64,000 nucleotides of DNA from an uncultured Pelagibacteraceae bacterium (GTDB taxonomy: Bacteria > Pseudomonadota > Alphaproteobacteria > Pelagibacterales > Pelagibacteraceae): positions 45,321-109,320 of the forward strand of contig CACEHR010000004.1 in the NCBI GenBank assembly GCA_902559395.1. The letters run 5' to 3'. The position numbers were made by a program, and so were the translations under genes. The notes under the pieces were generated by a model, which worked only from the letters and a program-made list of their open reading frames with translations, ran no database searches and was not told where the DNA came from. Below are positions 8,442-17,632 of this stretch, one piece after another. Numbering within the stretch: position 1 is the stretch's first letter; the number at the start of each line of letters is the position of its first letter.

Positions 8442-8885
8442 ATGGAAATAGCAATTTTAGGATTAGGATGTTTTTGGGGACCAGAAATTAAGTTTAGTAA
8501 ACTTGATGGAGTTATAAAAACAGAAGTAGGTTATTGTGGAGGTCATAATGCTGAAACAAATTACAAAGAAGTATGCACAGGCACAACAAATCATGCAGAA
8601 GTAGTAAAATTAGATTTTGATCCTAAAGTAATATCTTACGAGAAAATTCTTAAATATTTTTTTGAAATTCATGATCCAACAACCTTAAATTCTCAAGGAC
8701 CAGATTTCGGAACTCAATATAGAAGTGAAATATTTTATCTAAATGATCAGCAAAAAATTACTGCTGAAAAAATGATAGAAAAAGAAAACGTCAAATTATC
8801 AGGAAAAGTAGTTACAAAAACTTCTTTAGTTAAAAATTATTGCCCAGCTGAAGAGTATCATCAACGATATTTGGAAAAAAGATAA
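8442..8885 (+). CDS. msrA: Peptide-methionine (S)-S-oxide reductase
   Basis: MsrA repairs oxidised methionine in proteins. The catalytic cysteine is Cys10 in the family motif GCFWG. The sequences EVGYCGGH, HAEVVKLDFDP, FFEIHDPTTLNSQGPDFGTQYRS and YHQRYL are classic. A second cysteine in NYCPAEEYHQ can act as resolving cysteine, regenerated by thioredoxin. The 147-residue length is on the short side because there is no N-terminal extension. The gene is followed one base later by the sulfurtransferase gene, so the two form an oxidative-stress or sulfur-related pair. Confidence 0.95.
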   Translation: MEIAILGLGCFWGPEIKFSKLDGVIKTEVGYCGGHNAETNYKEVCTGTTNHAEVVKLDFDPKVISYEKILKYFFEIHDPTTLNSQGPDFGTQYRSEIFYLNDQQKITAEKMIEKENVKLSGKVVTKTSLVKNYCPAEEYHQRYLEKR

Positions 8886-8886
8886 A

Positions 8887-9699
8887 ATGTCTTTAGTTGA
8901 TACAAGTTGGTTAGAAAATAATATTGATAAAGTAAAAATTATTGATTGCTCATGGCATATGCCTCAAACTCAAAGAAACGGTTTTGAGGAATATACAGAG
9001 GAACATATTCCAAATGCTATTTTTTTTGATTTAGATGAAAATTCTAAATTAGATACTGATTTACCACATATGCTTACTGATACTAAATCTTGGGAAAAAA
9101 TAATGGGCAACATGGGTATAGAAAATAATGATCGAATAGTAGTTTATGATAATTCTGATGTTATTAGTTCTTGTAGATGTTGGTACAATTTAATTTATTA
9201 TGGACATGATACTAAACTAGTTCATGTTCTAGATGGTGGATTAAAAAAATGGAAAAAAGAAAATAAACCTACAGATAACAATGAAGTAACCAATCAAACT
9301 TCAAAGTATATATGTAAAGAAAATATAGAACTAGTTAAAAATAAAAAACAAATAGATGAAAATATTAATTCACATGAATTTAATGTTGTTGATGCAAGAA
9401 GTAGAGAAAGATTTGAAGGCAAAGTTGCTGAACCAAGGAAAGGTCTTAGAAGTGGTTCAATAAAAAATTCTTTTTGCCTACCCTTTTCTGAATTAATTAA
9501 TGAGGACCACACTTTCGTTAGTAAAGATAAAATACTTGAAAAGTTTAAGTCCTTTAATTTTGACTATGATAAAAATCTAGTATTTTCATGTGGTTCTGGA
9601 GTGACTGCAAGTGTATTGGCACTAGCTTATTCTTTAATAAATGCTAAATATATGCCGACAATTTACGATGGCTCTTGGGCTGAATATGGAAAAAATTAA
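8887..9699 (+). CDS. sseA: Sulfurtransferase, 3-mercaptopyruvate/thiosulfate type
   Basis: This two-domain rhodanese moves sulfane sulfur from 3-mercaptopyruvate or thiosulfate to an acceptor. The catalytic Cys235 lies in the loop CGSGVTAS, which matches the CG[S/T]GVT signature typical of mercaptopyruvate sulfurtransferases rather than the CRKG loop of thiosulfate sulfurtransferases. The inactive N-terminal domain spans about residues 1-140, with DCSWHMPQTQRNG and HVLDGGLKKW. The second domain begins near NVVDARSRERFEG. Length (270 residues) is normal. It is directly downstream of msrA. Confidence 0.88.
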   Translation: MSLVDTSWLENNIDKVKIIDCSWHMPQTQRNGFEEYTEEHIPNAIFFDLDENSKLDTDLPHMLTDTKSWEKIMGNMGIENNDRIVVYDNSDVISSCRCWYNLIYYGHDTKLVHVLDGGLKKWKKENKPTDNNEVTNQTSKYICKENIELVKNKKQIDENINSHEFNVVDARSRERFEGKVAEPRKGLRSGSIKNSFCLPFSELINEDHTFVSKDKILEKFKSFNFDYDKNLVFSCGSGVTASVLALAYSLINAKYMPTIYDGSWAEYGKN

Positions 9700-9702
9700 C
9701 TT

Positions 9703-10698
9703 ATGAAAACATCTACAAAAATAACAAGTATAGTAATCATATTTTTCTTAATCATTGCAACAGTGATCATTGGAAGAACAATGATAGGTAATCATTTCAA
9801 AAAAAAATTTAGTAAAAGACCACCTCCTGGAATAATAATAACTACTACTCAAGAGAGAGTTTTTGAAAATGTTGTTAGTACCTACGGGACCGCAACTCCA
9901 ATTCAAACACAATCATTTAAAATTGAAAAATATGAGATATTAAAACCTATAAAATTTAATCAAAAAGTTAAAAAAGGTGATGTAATTGCTGAGCTTAAAA
10001 ATCGAAAAGTAATTGCTCAATTTGATGGTGTTATTGGAAAAAGAGAATTTTCAGAAGATATAGAGGTTTCAAAATCTTCAATATTAATTAATCTTGAAGA
10101 TACTAGCTCAATATATTGTGATGTAGATATACCTGAAATTTTTGTACCATTTGTTAAGGTTGGTCTGCCAGTTGATATTAAATTTTCTGGATATAAAAAT
10201 AAAATTTATAAAGGTGAAGTAGACTCTTTTGCTAGCAGGATAAGTGAAGATACAAGAGCTTTAGCAACAAGAATTAAGATGGATAATGCATCAGGTGAAA
10301 TATTACCTGGCTCATTTTTAGAAATATCAATTAAATATGATGTAAGAAATGGCTTAAGTGCTCCTGACACTAGTACAATTGTCGAGGGTGAAAATGTTTT
10401 TATTTATAAAGTAGATGAAAAAAATAAAGTAATGAAAACAAAGGTAACCATTGGTGATAGATATTTAGGCTTTGTAGAAATATTAGATGGATTAAATAAT
10501 GGAGATAAAATTGTTGCAGAAGGAACAAAAAAAGTAAGACCAAATTTAACAATCAGACCTATTGAGAAAGGTGCTAAAAAAAAACAAGGAAATTCTAGCT
10601 GGGGTAAAAAAGATAAATCAAAAAAAGCTGAAGAAAAAAAAGGTAAATTTGATTGGTTAAAAAATATTTTTAAAAAATCAGATAAAGAGAAAAAATAA
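9703..10698 (+). CDS. RND efflux periplasmic adaptor (membrane fusion protein) without helical hairpin
   Basis: This adaptor links the RND pump encoded next to it with the periplasm. An N-terminal membrane anchor covers residues 8-28. The two lipoyl half-motifs are KVKKGDVIAEL (88-98) and VIAQFDGVIGKREF (103-116), and the beta-barrel domain follows from about residue 135. Only about four residues separate the lipoyl halves. In TolC-dependent adaptors such as AcrA an extended alpha-helical hairpin of tens of residues sits here, so that domain is missing. The C-terminus (about residues 285-331) is a lysine-rich tail. The gene is four bases ahead of the pump gene. The adaptor family is clear; the docking mode is unknown. 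Confidence 0.88.
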   Translation: MKTSTKITSIVIIFFLIIATVIIGRTMIGNHFKKKFSKRPPPGIIITTTQERVFENVVSTYGTATPIQTQSFKIEKYEILKPIKFNQKVKKGDVIAELKNRKVIAQFDGVIGKREFSEDIEVSKSSILINLEDTSSIYCDVDIPEIFVPFVKVGLPVDIKFSGYKNKIYKGEVDSFASRISEDTRALATRIKMDNASGEILPGSFLEISIKYDVRNGLSAPDTSTIVEGENVFIYKVDEKNKVMKTKVTIGDRYLGFVEILDGLNNGDKIVAEGTKKVRPNLTIRPIEKGAKKKQGNSSWGKKDKSKKAEEKKGKFDWLKNIFKKSDKEKK

Positions 10699-10702
10699 TT
10701 AA

Positions 10703-13700
10703 ATGTATATAACTGAAGTTAGTATTAAACGACCTGTTGTTGCTTGGGTCATGTCTTTAATATTAATTATTTTTGGTATTTTTGTCTTTTTAGAATTGCC
10801 AGTAAGAGAACTTCCTGATGGTATACAGCCTCCAGTAGTTCAAGTTCAAACCGATTATAAATCTGCTTCAGCCGAAATTGTTGATGAAGAAATAACTCAA
10901 AAATTAGAGGACGTAATTGGTGGAGCTGAGGGTATCAAAAATATTGACTCAAGTTCTCTCAATGGAAGAAGTAGGATTAATATTCAATTCAACACAGACA
11001 TTGATTTAGATGATGCTGCTAATGATATTAGGGAAAGAGTTGCAAGGGTTGTAGATAATTTACCAAGTGAGTCAAACCCTCCACAAATTTTAAAACAGGC
11101 AGCAGGTTTTACAACTACAATGTGGGTAGCTTTATCATCTCCAACTTGGAATGATTTAGATCTTGGAGATTATGCTGAAAGATATCTAATAGATGCATTC
11201 TCAAGTGTACCAAACGTAGGTAGAATTTTAGTTGGTGGATTAAGAGAGCTTAGTGTTAGAGTTTGGATAGATCCAATAAAATTAGCTGCAAACGATCTTA
11301 CAATTCAGGAAGTTGAAAGAGCTCTTAGAAATGAGAATATAAACCTTCCAGCTGGAACCTTAGAAGCTAATAACAAAGACTTAACTTTAAACATTGATAA
11401 ATCCTATTCTAGTATTGATACAATTAAACAATTACCACTTAGGAAAAACAAAGAAAAAGTTATCATTTTATCTGATGTGGCTAATATAGAGTTTGGACCT
11501 GTTTCAGAAAAAACTTTATTTAAAGCTCAAAGAAAAAATGCAGTAAATTTAAAAACTGTTGGTATTGGTATTTATGCTAAAAGTGGTGCATCAACTGTAG
11601 AACTTTCCAAACAAATAAAAATTAAAATCAAAGAACTTAACAAATCCTTACCTGATGGATTAAAGTTAGAAATAGCATTTAACAGAGCAACCTACATTGG
11701 TGCTGCAATAGAAGAAGTATATAAAAGTTTAGTAATTGCATTTGTATTAGTTGTTTTAATTATTTATCTTTTTTTAGGTAACCTTAAAGCAGTAATAGTT
11801 CCTGCGGTTGCTTTACCAGTTAGTCTTATTGGATCATTTCTAGGTTTATATATTTTTGATCTATCAATTAATATTTTTGTATTACTAAGTTTTATTCTAG
11901 CAATTGGTATAATCACTGATGACTCTGTGATCATGACTGATGCGATCTACACAAGAATTGAAAATGGTGAAACACCTTTAGTAGCTGCTTACAAGGGTTC
12001 TAAACAAATTACATTTGCAATTATTGCAACGACTTTAATTCTTATAGCAGTATTTTTACCTTTAATTTTTATTAAAGGAATATCAGGAACTTTGTTTAAA
12101 GAAACAGCAATAGCCTTATCTTTTTCAATTGTTGTATCTTCTTTTGTGGCATTAACATTATCTCCAATGCTAGGAAGTAAATTTTTAAACAAAAAAGAAA
12201 AAATTAATTTTATTGTAAAAAAATTTAATAATGGATTTAAATCTTTTACAGGATTTTATATTAATTCCCTTAGATATTGGGTGAATAAGCAAAAAACAAT
12301 TTCAGTATTTATAATTTTAATTATTGCCGCTTCTGCTTATTTGTTTAATTTTTCTAAAAAAGAATTGATACCAGTTGAAGATAGGGGTGCTTATTTAATT
12401 ATTGGGTCAACTGATGAAGGAAGTTCATTTGAATACACCCAAGAAAAAGCTCAAATAATTGAAGGAAGAATATTAAGATTATTGCAGGCAGAAAACAGTC
12501 CATATGCAAGATTAATAATGAGAGTTCCTGGTTTTGGAAGATCTGCTACGTCTTATAACAGTTTTATAATTATTGCATTACTTGATGAATGGAAAAATAG
12601 AGAAAAAGGTAGTCAAACAATATTAAGAGAAGCTATTGGGCAAGTAGTTTCTGTACCTGAAACTTTCGCTTTTCCAATTTCTCCACAATCAATCAGAGTA
12701 TCTAGTTATAATAAGCCTGTTCAAATGGTCATATATGGATCTAGTTACGAAGAATTAGAAGAAATTCAAAATAGTGTCTTAAGAGAATTAAGAAAAAATA
12801 GAAATATGTCTAGAATTGAAAGTGATTATACAAAAAATAAACCAGAGGTTAAATTAATCACAAATAAAAATAGAGCAAATGATTTGGGAGTTTCTACAGA
12901 AAATATAGGTAGAACTTTAGAAACTCTTTATGGAGGAAAAAGAGTAACAACTTTTAGTAAAGAGGGAAGAGAATACCCAATTATTTTACAGCAATATTTA
13001 GCGGACAGAAGAGATAAAGATGGGTTATCAAAAATTTTTGTTAGATCGGAAACTACAGGTAAACTTGTATCTGTTGCAAGTTTAGTTGAATTTAAAGAAA
13101 AAGGCACTGCTGAAGCACTTCCAAGATATAATCGTCAAAGAGCTGTTACAATTTCTGCTGCGCTTGCAGAAGATTATACTCTAACAGAAGCAATAAAATA
13201 TCTAGAAGATGTAATGATTAGAGTTGCACCTCAAAATCAAATCACCTGGAAAGGGAAATCTGAAGAATTAAAAGAAACAACAAATGAAATATACTTAATC
13301 TTTGCTCTTGCTTTGTTAACTGCTTATTTAGTTATGGCAGCAACATTTAACTCTTTTGTTCATCCATTTATTATTATTTTAACAGTACCATTAGCTGTAT
13401 TTGGTGGCTTAGTATTTATTTTATTTTTGAACAGTTCAGTAAATATTTTCTCTCAAATCGCTTTAATAATACTCATTGGTATATCCACAAAGAATAGTAT
13501 TTTGATTGTAGACTACACAAACCAAATAAGAACTACCGGTGTTAAAATTCAGGACGCTATAATTAAAGCTTGCGAACTAAGAATTCGACCGATCATAATG
13601 ACTTCACTTAGTACAATGATAGCAATGCTTCCATTAGTTATTGGAAATATTGGCCCAGGTGCAGGTGAAGGCTCTAGATTAGCTGTGGGTTCTACAATTT

Positions 13701-13825
13701 TAGGCGGAATGATTATTTCAACCTTCTTTACTTTATATGTAACTCCAACAATGTATTTAGCTCTTGCAAAAAATACTAAGCGAATTGATGCAGTTGATAT
13801 TGAATTAAAAAAACAGCTAAATTAA
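10703..13825 (+). CDS. RND multidrug/hydrophobe efflux permease (HAE1 type)
   Basis: This inner-membrane proton-driven pump has 1040 residues and 12 transmembrane helices with two large periplasmic loops, as in AcrB. Helix 4 carries the adjacent aspartates in GIITDDSVIMTD, and helix 10 carries the lysine in ISTKNSILIVDY; together these form the proton relay of HAE1 pumps. The N-terminus VSIKRPVVAWVMSLILIIFG is characteristic. It is co-transcribed with the adaptor gene. No outer-membrane TolC gene is adjacent, so it must use one from elsewhere or act without it. Its TAA stop shares the palindrome TTAA (13822-13825) with the convergent lipoprotein gene. Confidence 0.93.
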   Translation: MYITEVSIKRPVVAWVMSLILIIFGIFVFLELPVRELPDGIQPPVVQVQTDYKSASAEIVDEEITQKLEDVIGGAEGIKNIDSSSLNGRSRINIQFNTDIDLDDAANDIRERVARVVDNLPSESNPPQILKQAAGFTTTMWVALSSPTWNDLDLGDYAERYLIDAFSSVPNVGRILVGGLRELSVRVWIDPIKLAANDLTIQEVERALRNENINLPAGTLEANNKDLTLNIDKSYSSIDTIKQLPLRKNKEKVIILSDVANIEFGPVSEKTLFKAQRKNAVNLKTVGIGIYAKSGASTVELSKQIKIKIKELNKSLPDGLKLEIAFNRATYIGAAIEEVYKSLVIAFVLVVLIIYLFLGNLKAVIVPAVALPVSLIGSFLGLYIFDLSINIFVLLSFILAIGIITDDSVIMTDAIYTRIENGETPLVAAYKGSKQITFAIIATTLILIAVFLPLIFIKGISGTLFKETAIALSFSIVVSSFVALTLSPMLGSKFLNKKEKINFIVKKFNNGFKSFTGFYINSLRYWVNKQKTISVFIILIIAASAYLFNFSKKELIPVEDRGAYLIIGSTDEGSSFEYTQEKAQIIEGRILRLLQAENSPYARLIMRVPGFGRSATSYNSFIIIALLDEWKNREKGSQTILREAIGQVVSVPETFAFPISPQSIRVSSYNKPVQMVIYGSSYEELEEIQNSVLRELRKNRNMSRIESDYTKNKPEVKLITNKNRANDLGVSTENIGRTLETLYGGKRVTTFSKEGREYPIILQQYLADRRDKDGLSKIFVRSETTGKLVSVASLVEFKEKGTAEALPRYNRQRAVTISAALAEDYTLTEAIKYLEDVMIRVAPQNQITWKGKSEELKETTNEIYLIFALALLTAYLVMAATFNSFVHPFIIILTVPLAVFGGLVFILFLNSSVNIFSQIALIILIGISTKNSILIVDYTNQIRTTGVKIQDAIIKACELRIRPIIMTSLSTMIAMLPLVIGNIGPGAGEGSRLAVGSTILGGMIISTFFTLYVTPTMYLALAKNTKRIDAVDIELKKQLN

Positions 13826-14421
13826 AAAATAATATATTTTGACGTTGATAAAGAATTTTTACATTCTGATAATTGTTGCTTATAAATATTTGATTGTTTC
13901 TCCACTCTTTTGGCTAGATTAATTACTTTTTTATTTTTTTTATAATTTTTATAGTTACCCCACCCTTCATGATAAGCAATATATTGCTTGAAAGCGTCTT
14001 TTTTTGAAACTTTTAAAATTTTTTCAGTTTTGTTAGTGTACCAACCAATAAAATCTACACTGTCTTTAAATCTTGTCCTGGTAGCAAGCTTATTTCCAGT
14101 CTCTTCTTTATATTGTTTCCATGTTCCTTTTACAGCTTGTGAATACCCAAAAGAACTTGATGGTCTCTTGTAAGGCACTACTTTAAATAATTTCTGTCTA
14201 GGAGGTTTTGCTAACCAGTCAAAACTGGATTCCATTTTTATAATTGCAAGTTGTAAATAAACTGGAGTTCCCCATTTTTTCTCTGCTTTTTTTGCATGTT
14301 TGTACCACAAGTATCTTTCATTAAATATGGAACAACCATCTGCTGTATTTTTAGGAACAGATGAACAGCCTGAAATTAATATAATTAAAACAAATAAAAA
14401 ATTAATTTTTAATGTTTTCAT
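13822..14421 (-). CDS. Lipoprotein with lytic-transglycosylase (SLT)-like domain
   Basis: This is a predicted lipoprotein with the lipobox LISGC and acylated Cys19. The mature part resembles the SLT lysozyme fold: the candidate catalytic glutamate lies in IIKMESSFDW (near residue 68), followed by SSFGYSQAVKGTW, corresponding to the conserved GLMQ-like segment, and AYHEGWGNYKN. Such proteins cleave the peptidoglycan glycan strand with formation of anhydromuropeptides. The 199-residue length suits a single-domain enzyme. It overlaps the upstream VanZ-like gene by 20 bases and shares its stop with the RND gene. Activity is inferred from motif only. Confidence 0.75.
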   Translation of the reverse strand: MKTLKINFLFVLIILISGCSSVPKNTADGCSIFNERYLWYKHAKKAEKKWGTPVYLQLAIIKMESSFDWLAKPPRQKLFKVVPYKRPSSSFGYSQAVKGTWKQYKEETGNKLATRTRFKDSVDFIGWYTNKTEKILKVSKKDAFKQYIAYHEGWGNYKNYKKNKKVINLAKRVEKQSNIYKQQLSECKNSLSTSKYIIF

Positions 14422-14797
14422 TTTTTTTAAAAAAATAAATAATAATTGTTATTATAATAACACCTATAAGATTTCCAAATAAATCAGGAATTTCAAAACT
14501 TCTATTTGGTATAACGTAATGCAGTATCTCAAGTATTATTGATAAAAATAATAAATAAAAAGTAATAAATATAAATTGAGACGATTTATTATATGTTAAA
14601 TAACCAATAACAGAAAACAGAACAAACGCACACAAGTGATTAGTCGAAATTATAAAATCTGCTGTTATTTGTGGTTGTAATTTACAATCATCGTATAGAA
14701 AACAACCAAGCAAACTACCAGGATATAAATATAAAAATATCAGAAAAAAATTGAATAAATAAAAAATAAATTTATATTTAGAAAAAAAATTAATCAT
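14402..14797 (-). CDS. VanZ-like membrane protein
   Basis: This small integral membrane protein has about four hydrophobic helices, ending with the segment IPDLFGNLIGVIIITIIIYFF. The combination of an acidic/proline residue in the last loop and GN-G in the last helix is reminiscent of the VanZ-like family; teicoplanin-resistance VanZ is the namesake, but most members have no known role. The open frame extends to a TTG at 14819-14821; I prefer the ATG at 14795-14797, eight codons downstream (131 residues). It overlaps the SLT-like lipoprotein gene, suggesting a shared envelope function. Confidence 0.6.
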   Translation of the reverse strand: MINFFSKYKFIFYLFNFFLIFLYLYPGSLLGCFLYDDCKLQPQITADFIISTNHLCAFVLFSVIGYLTYNKSSQFIFITFYLLFLSIILEILHYVIPNRSFEIPDLFGNLIGVIIITIIIYFFKKNENIKN

Positions 14798-14842
14798 TAA
14801 TAATATAGTTTTATTTATCAAATTGATCTAAAAGATAAACAA

Positions 14843-15550
14843 ATGACTTATTTAATTTTAGTTAGACATGGTCAAAGTGTTTGGAATCTTGAAAAAAAAT
14901 TTACTGGATGGGTGGATGTAGATTTAACAGAAAATGGACAATCAGAAGCAAAAAAAGCTGGCCAACTAATAAAACAAGAAAATATTAATATTGATCTTTA
15001 TTATTCATCCCTTCAATTAAGAGCAAAAAATACTTTAAAAATAATACAAGAAGAATTGAAAGATTTTAAAAAAGTAAAAAGTGCATGGGAATTAAACGAA
15101 AGACATTATGGTGCTCTGACTGGATTAAATAAAGATGAAATGAAAATTAAACTTGGAGAAGAAAAAGTTCATCAATTTAGACGTTCTTGGGATCTTAGAC
15201 CTGACCCTTTAGATAAAAAAAATCCATATCATCCACTTAATATTGAAACTTACAAAGAAATTCCTTTAGAAATAATTCCTGATACCGAGTCTCTAAAAGA
15301 TACATATGAAAGAGTAATAAAATTTTATAGCAAAGAGATAGAAAGCAAAACAAGTGAAAATATTCTCATTTCTGCTCATGGAAACTCTATTAGAGCTCTT
15401 TGCAAACACTTGTTTAATTTAGATGACAATGAAATATCTAAACTTGAAATTCCTACGGGAAATCCTCTTTTAATTGAATTAGAAAATAGAGAAATTTCTA
15501 ATTGCAGATATCTTGATCAAGAAAGATCTAAAGATCTTTTAGTTTTTTAA
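14843..15550 (+). CDS. gpmA: 2,3-bisphosphoglycerate-dependent phosphoglycerate mutase
   Basis: GpmA interconverts 3- and 2-phosphoglycerate in glycolysis/gluconeogenesis. The phosphohistidine is His9 in LVRHGQSVWN, and the second active-site histidine lies in ISAHGNSIRAL. The motifs FTGWVDVDLTENG, NERHYGALTGLNK and RRSWDLRPDPLD are diagnostic for the dPGM class. The 235 residues match the family. It is monocistronic and convergent with murU; the two coding regions overlap by 23 bases at their 3' ends. Confidence 0.96.
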   Translation: MTYLILVRHGQSVWNLEKKFTGWVDVDLTENGQSEAKKAGQLIKQENINIDLYYSSLQLRAKNTLKIIQEELKDFKKVKSAWELNERHYGALTGLNKDEMKIKLGEEKVHQFRRSWDLRPDPLDKKNPYHPLNIETYKEIPLEIIPDTESLKDTYERVIKFYSKEIESKTSENILISAHGNSIRALCKHLFNLDDNEISKLEIPTGNPLLIELENREISNCRYLDQERSKDLLVF

Positions 15551-16217
15551 AAATATCCAGATCTGTTAAATGATAAAAATCTTTTTTGCTTTCATAACCA
15601 GATAACTTTTTTTGATCTAATAAATTATTCCAAATTTCCAAAATTGAGTAATTTTCTATTTTCTCTTTAATAAATAATTTTTTATTAATTATTTGACACC
15701 CGATGTAAATAAATTCTTTTTCAGCCTCTTTATTAATTAAATTATTTTTTAGATTGAAATCTCCTTTTAGCATTTTATCAAAACTTAATTTTTTATTTAC
15801 TAAGAGAAGAATGTTTTCTAGTTTTTCAGAAAAATACATTTTTTCCATTTTTAATATCTCGTCTTTATAGTCATTACTCCAAATTGTATCTGGATTAAAA
15901 ATTATAAAATCCTTTTCATTAGAGTCTTTAATCATATTTTGAATACCTCCCCCTGTATCTAAAATATGCTCACCATCCTCAATTATTTCGATATCAATAT
16001 TGAAATTTTTACTGTTTAGAAAAACTGAAAATTGATCCTTCAAATAAAAAGTATTTATTAAGATTTTTTGAATACCTAGTTTTTCAATTAAATTAATACA
16101 TCTCTCCAGCATACTTACAGCCTTAATCTCTAATAAGGGCTTTGGAGTATTTAAAGTAATTGGGTTTAATCTCTTTCCAAAACCTGCACATAAAATTAAA
16201 GCTGTATTTATTTTCAC
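15528..16217 (-). CDS. murU: N-acetylmuramate-1-phosphate uridylyltransferase (MurU-like)
   Basis: MurU makes UDP-MurNAc from MurNAc-1-phosphate in the cell-wall recycling route that bypasses MurA/MurB. The nucleotidyltransferase signature LCAGFGKRLNPIT is at the N-terminus, followed by TPKPLLEI; a metal-binding aspartate lies in FNPDTIW. The 229 residues and, above all, the position directly downstream of an AmgK-type kinase support MurU over a mannose-1-phosphate guanylyltransferase. Start is GTG (plus-strand cac at 16215-16217). Its 3' end overlaps gpmA. Confidence 0.78.
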   Translation of the reverse strand: MKINTALILCAGFGKRLNPITLNTPKPLLEIKAVSMLERCINLIEKLGIQKILINTFYLKDQFSVFLNSKNFNIDIEIIEDGEHILDTGGGIQNMIKDSNEKDFIIFNPDTIWSNDYKDEILKMEKMYFSEKLENILLLVNKKLSFDKMLKGDFNLKNNLINKEAEKEFIYIGCQIINKKLFIKEKIENYSILEIWNNLLDQKKLSGYESKKDFYHLTDLDIFKKLKDL

Positions 16218-16221
16218 ATCA

Positions 16222-17166
16222 CTACCTTATAAATTTTGGAAAATTATTTTTTAATAGCGAAATCAAATTATTGAATTCATTTTGCTCTTTAATTCTATGA
16301 TTAATCAATTCCCAAGCGTAGGGAATTAATTTAAGATATTTTTTTTTATTATCTCTAACAGCTAAACGCATAAATATACCAATTATTTTTAAATTTCTTA
16401 AAACGGATAATATTTCAAAATCTTTTTTAAATTTTTCTAAATCAATTTTTTTATTTGTTTTGACGTAAAACTTAAATACTTTCTCTTTTAATTCATTAGA
16501 TGTTTTTAATCTTACATCATCAATTAAGGATGCTAAATCATAAGCTCTATTGCCAATTAGTGCATCTTGACTATCTATAACCACTATTTTTTTATTAAAA
16601 TACATTAAATTTGAAACATGAAAATCTCTATGAACAAATGTAACATTTTTATAATTTAATTTTGATAATAAATTTTTTATCTCTAATTTAAATTTTTTAT
16701 TAAATTTAATACTTTTTACTTTAGGTAGTATCTTTGGTGCATACCAGTCACAAAAAAGTTTAGTCTCATCAAGCAAAATTTTGTTATTATATTCTTGAAC
16801 TTTATATAATTTATTTTTAAAATTTTTTACCTTTTTGTCTTTTATTAATTGTATTTTATTTAAAATTTTTATTATTTTTTTAAAAATGACATATTTATTA
16901 TTTTTTTTATTTTTTAAAACTTGAAATAAAGTTTGATTTCCTAAGTCATTTATTTCTATATAATTATTAATGTAACTTTCACTTAACAGATTTGGTGCTA
17001 AAATTTTATTTTTAATTAAAATTTTATTTACCGCATCATAAATTAAGAGATTTTTTAACTTTTCTTTCTTAGATATTACTACAATTGATTTATTTTCTTT
17101 GTTTCTGTAAAATTCTCTAAAAGATGCATCACCTTTTATTTTTTTCAATTTTGCTAAGCTTTTCAT
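16222..17166 (-). CDS. amgK: Anomeric MurNAc/GlcNAc kinase (AmgK-like phosphotransferase)
   Basis: AmgK phosphorylates the anomeric carbon of N-acetylmuramate, feeding MurU. The protein belongs to the aminoglycoside-phosphotransferase superfamily, with the catalytic loop FVHRDFHVSNLMYF and the metal-binding aspartate in IVVIDSQDALIGNRAYDLA. The 314 residues and the tsaE-amgK-murU order, typical of alphaproteobacteria, make the assignment likely. The open frame begins at a TTG at 17167-17169; the ATG in the next codon (17164-17166) is preferred. Four bases separate it from murU. Substrate is inferred from context. Confidence 0.78.
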   Translation of the reverse strand: MKSLAKLKKIKGDASFREFYRNKENKSIVVISKKEKLKNLLIYDAVNKILIKNKILAPNLLSESYINNYIEINDLGNQTLFQVLKNKKNNKYVIFKKIIKILNKIQLIKDKKVKNFKNKLYKVQEYNNKILLDETKLFCDWYAPKILPKVKSIKFNKKFKLEIKNLLSKLNYKNVTFVHRDFHVSNLMYFNKKIVVIDSQDALIGNRAYDLASLIDDVRLKTSNELKEKVFKFYVKTNKKIDLEKFKKDFEILSVLRNLKIIGIFMRLAVRDNKKKYLKLIPYAWELINHRIKEQNEFNNLISLLKNNFPKFIR

Positions 17167-17182
17167 CAAAATAAGTTTTAAT

Positions 17183-17632
17183 TTAAACTTTTATATCTAC
17201 ACTTCTATCATTTAAATCATTTAAATAATTAAAAGTTAAATCTATAGATTTTATATTCTGTGTATCAGTTAGTAACTGTGGCCATTCTATTAGTGTTATA
17301 AGTTTATTATCTTTTTCAAAAATATCTAAATTATTGATATCTTCTTTCCTATTAATTCTAAATAAGTCATAATGTTTTATTCTTATATCTTTTACTTGAT
17401 ACTCGTTTAATAAACTAAAAGTAGGGCTTGTAATTTCTGTTTGTGTTAGATTATTTATTTTTTGATACTCATTTATAAAGTATTTAACAAAGGTAGTTTT
17501 ACCAACGCCCATTTCTCCATATAAAAAAACAAACTCGCCACCTTTAAGATATTTTGTAAATTTTTTAGCTAATTCTTTAGTTAACTTCTCTGAAGTGATA
17601 TCAATTTTGCTATCTTTAATAGCGATAGGCAT
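17183..17632 (-). CDS. tsaE: tRNA threonylcarbamoyladenosine biosynthesis ATPase
   Basis: TsaE is the ATPase that works with TsaB and TsaD to form t6A37 on ANN-decoding tRNAs. The Walker A motif is [10 protein letters not shown], followed by the family pattern [10 protein letters not shown] and [15 protein letters not shown] near the C-terminus is also conserved. The open frame starts from a TTG at 17657-17659 inside ahcY; I choose the ATG at 17630-17632 (149 residues), which leaves a 17-base overlap with ahcY. It is followed 16 bases later by amgK. Confidence 0.92.
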   Translation of the reverse strand: MPIAIKDSKIDITSEKLTKELAKKFTKYLKGGEFVFLYGEMGVGKTTFVKYFINEYQKINNLTQTEITSPTFSLLNEYQVKDIRIKHYDLFRINRKEDINNLDIFEKDNKLITLIEWPQLLTDTQNIKSIDLTFNYLNDLNDRSVDIKV

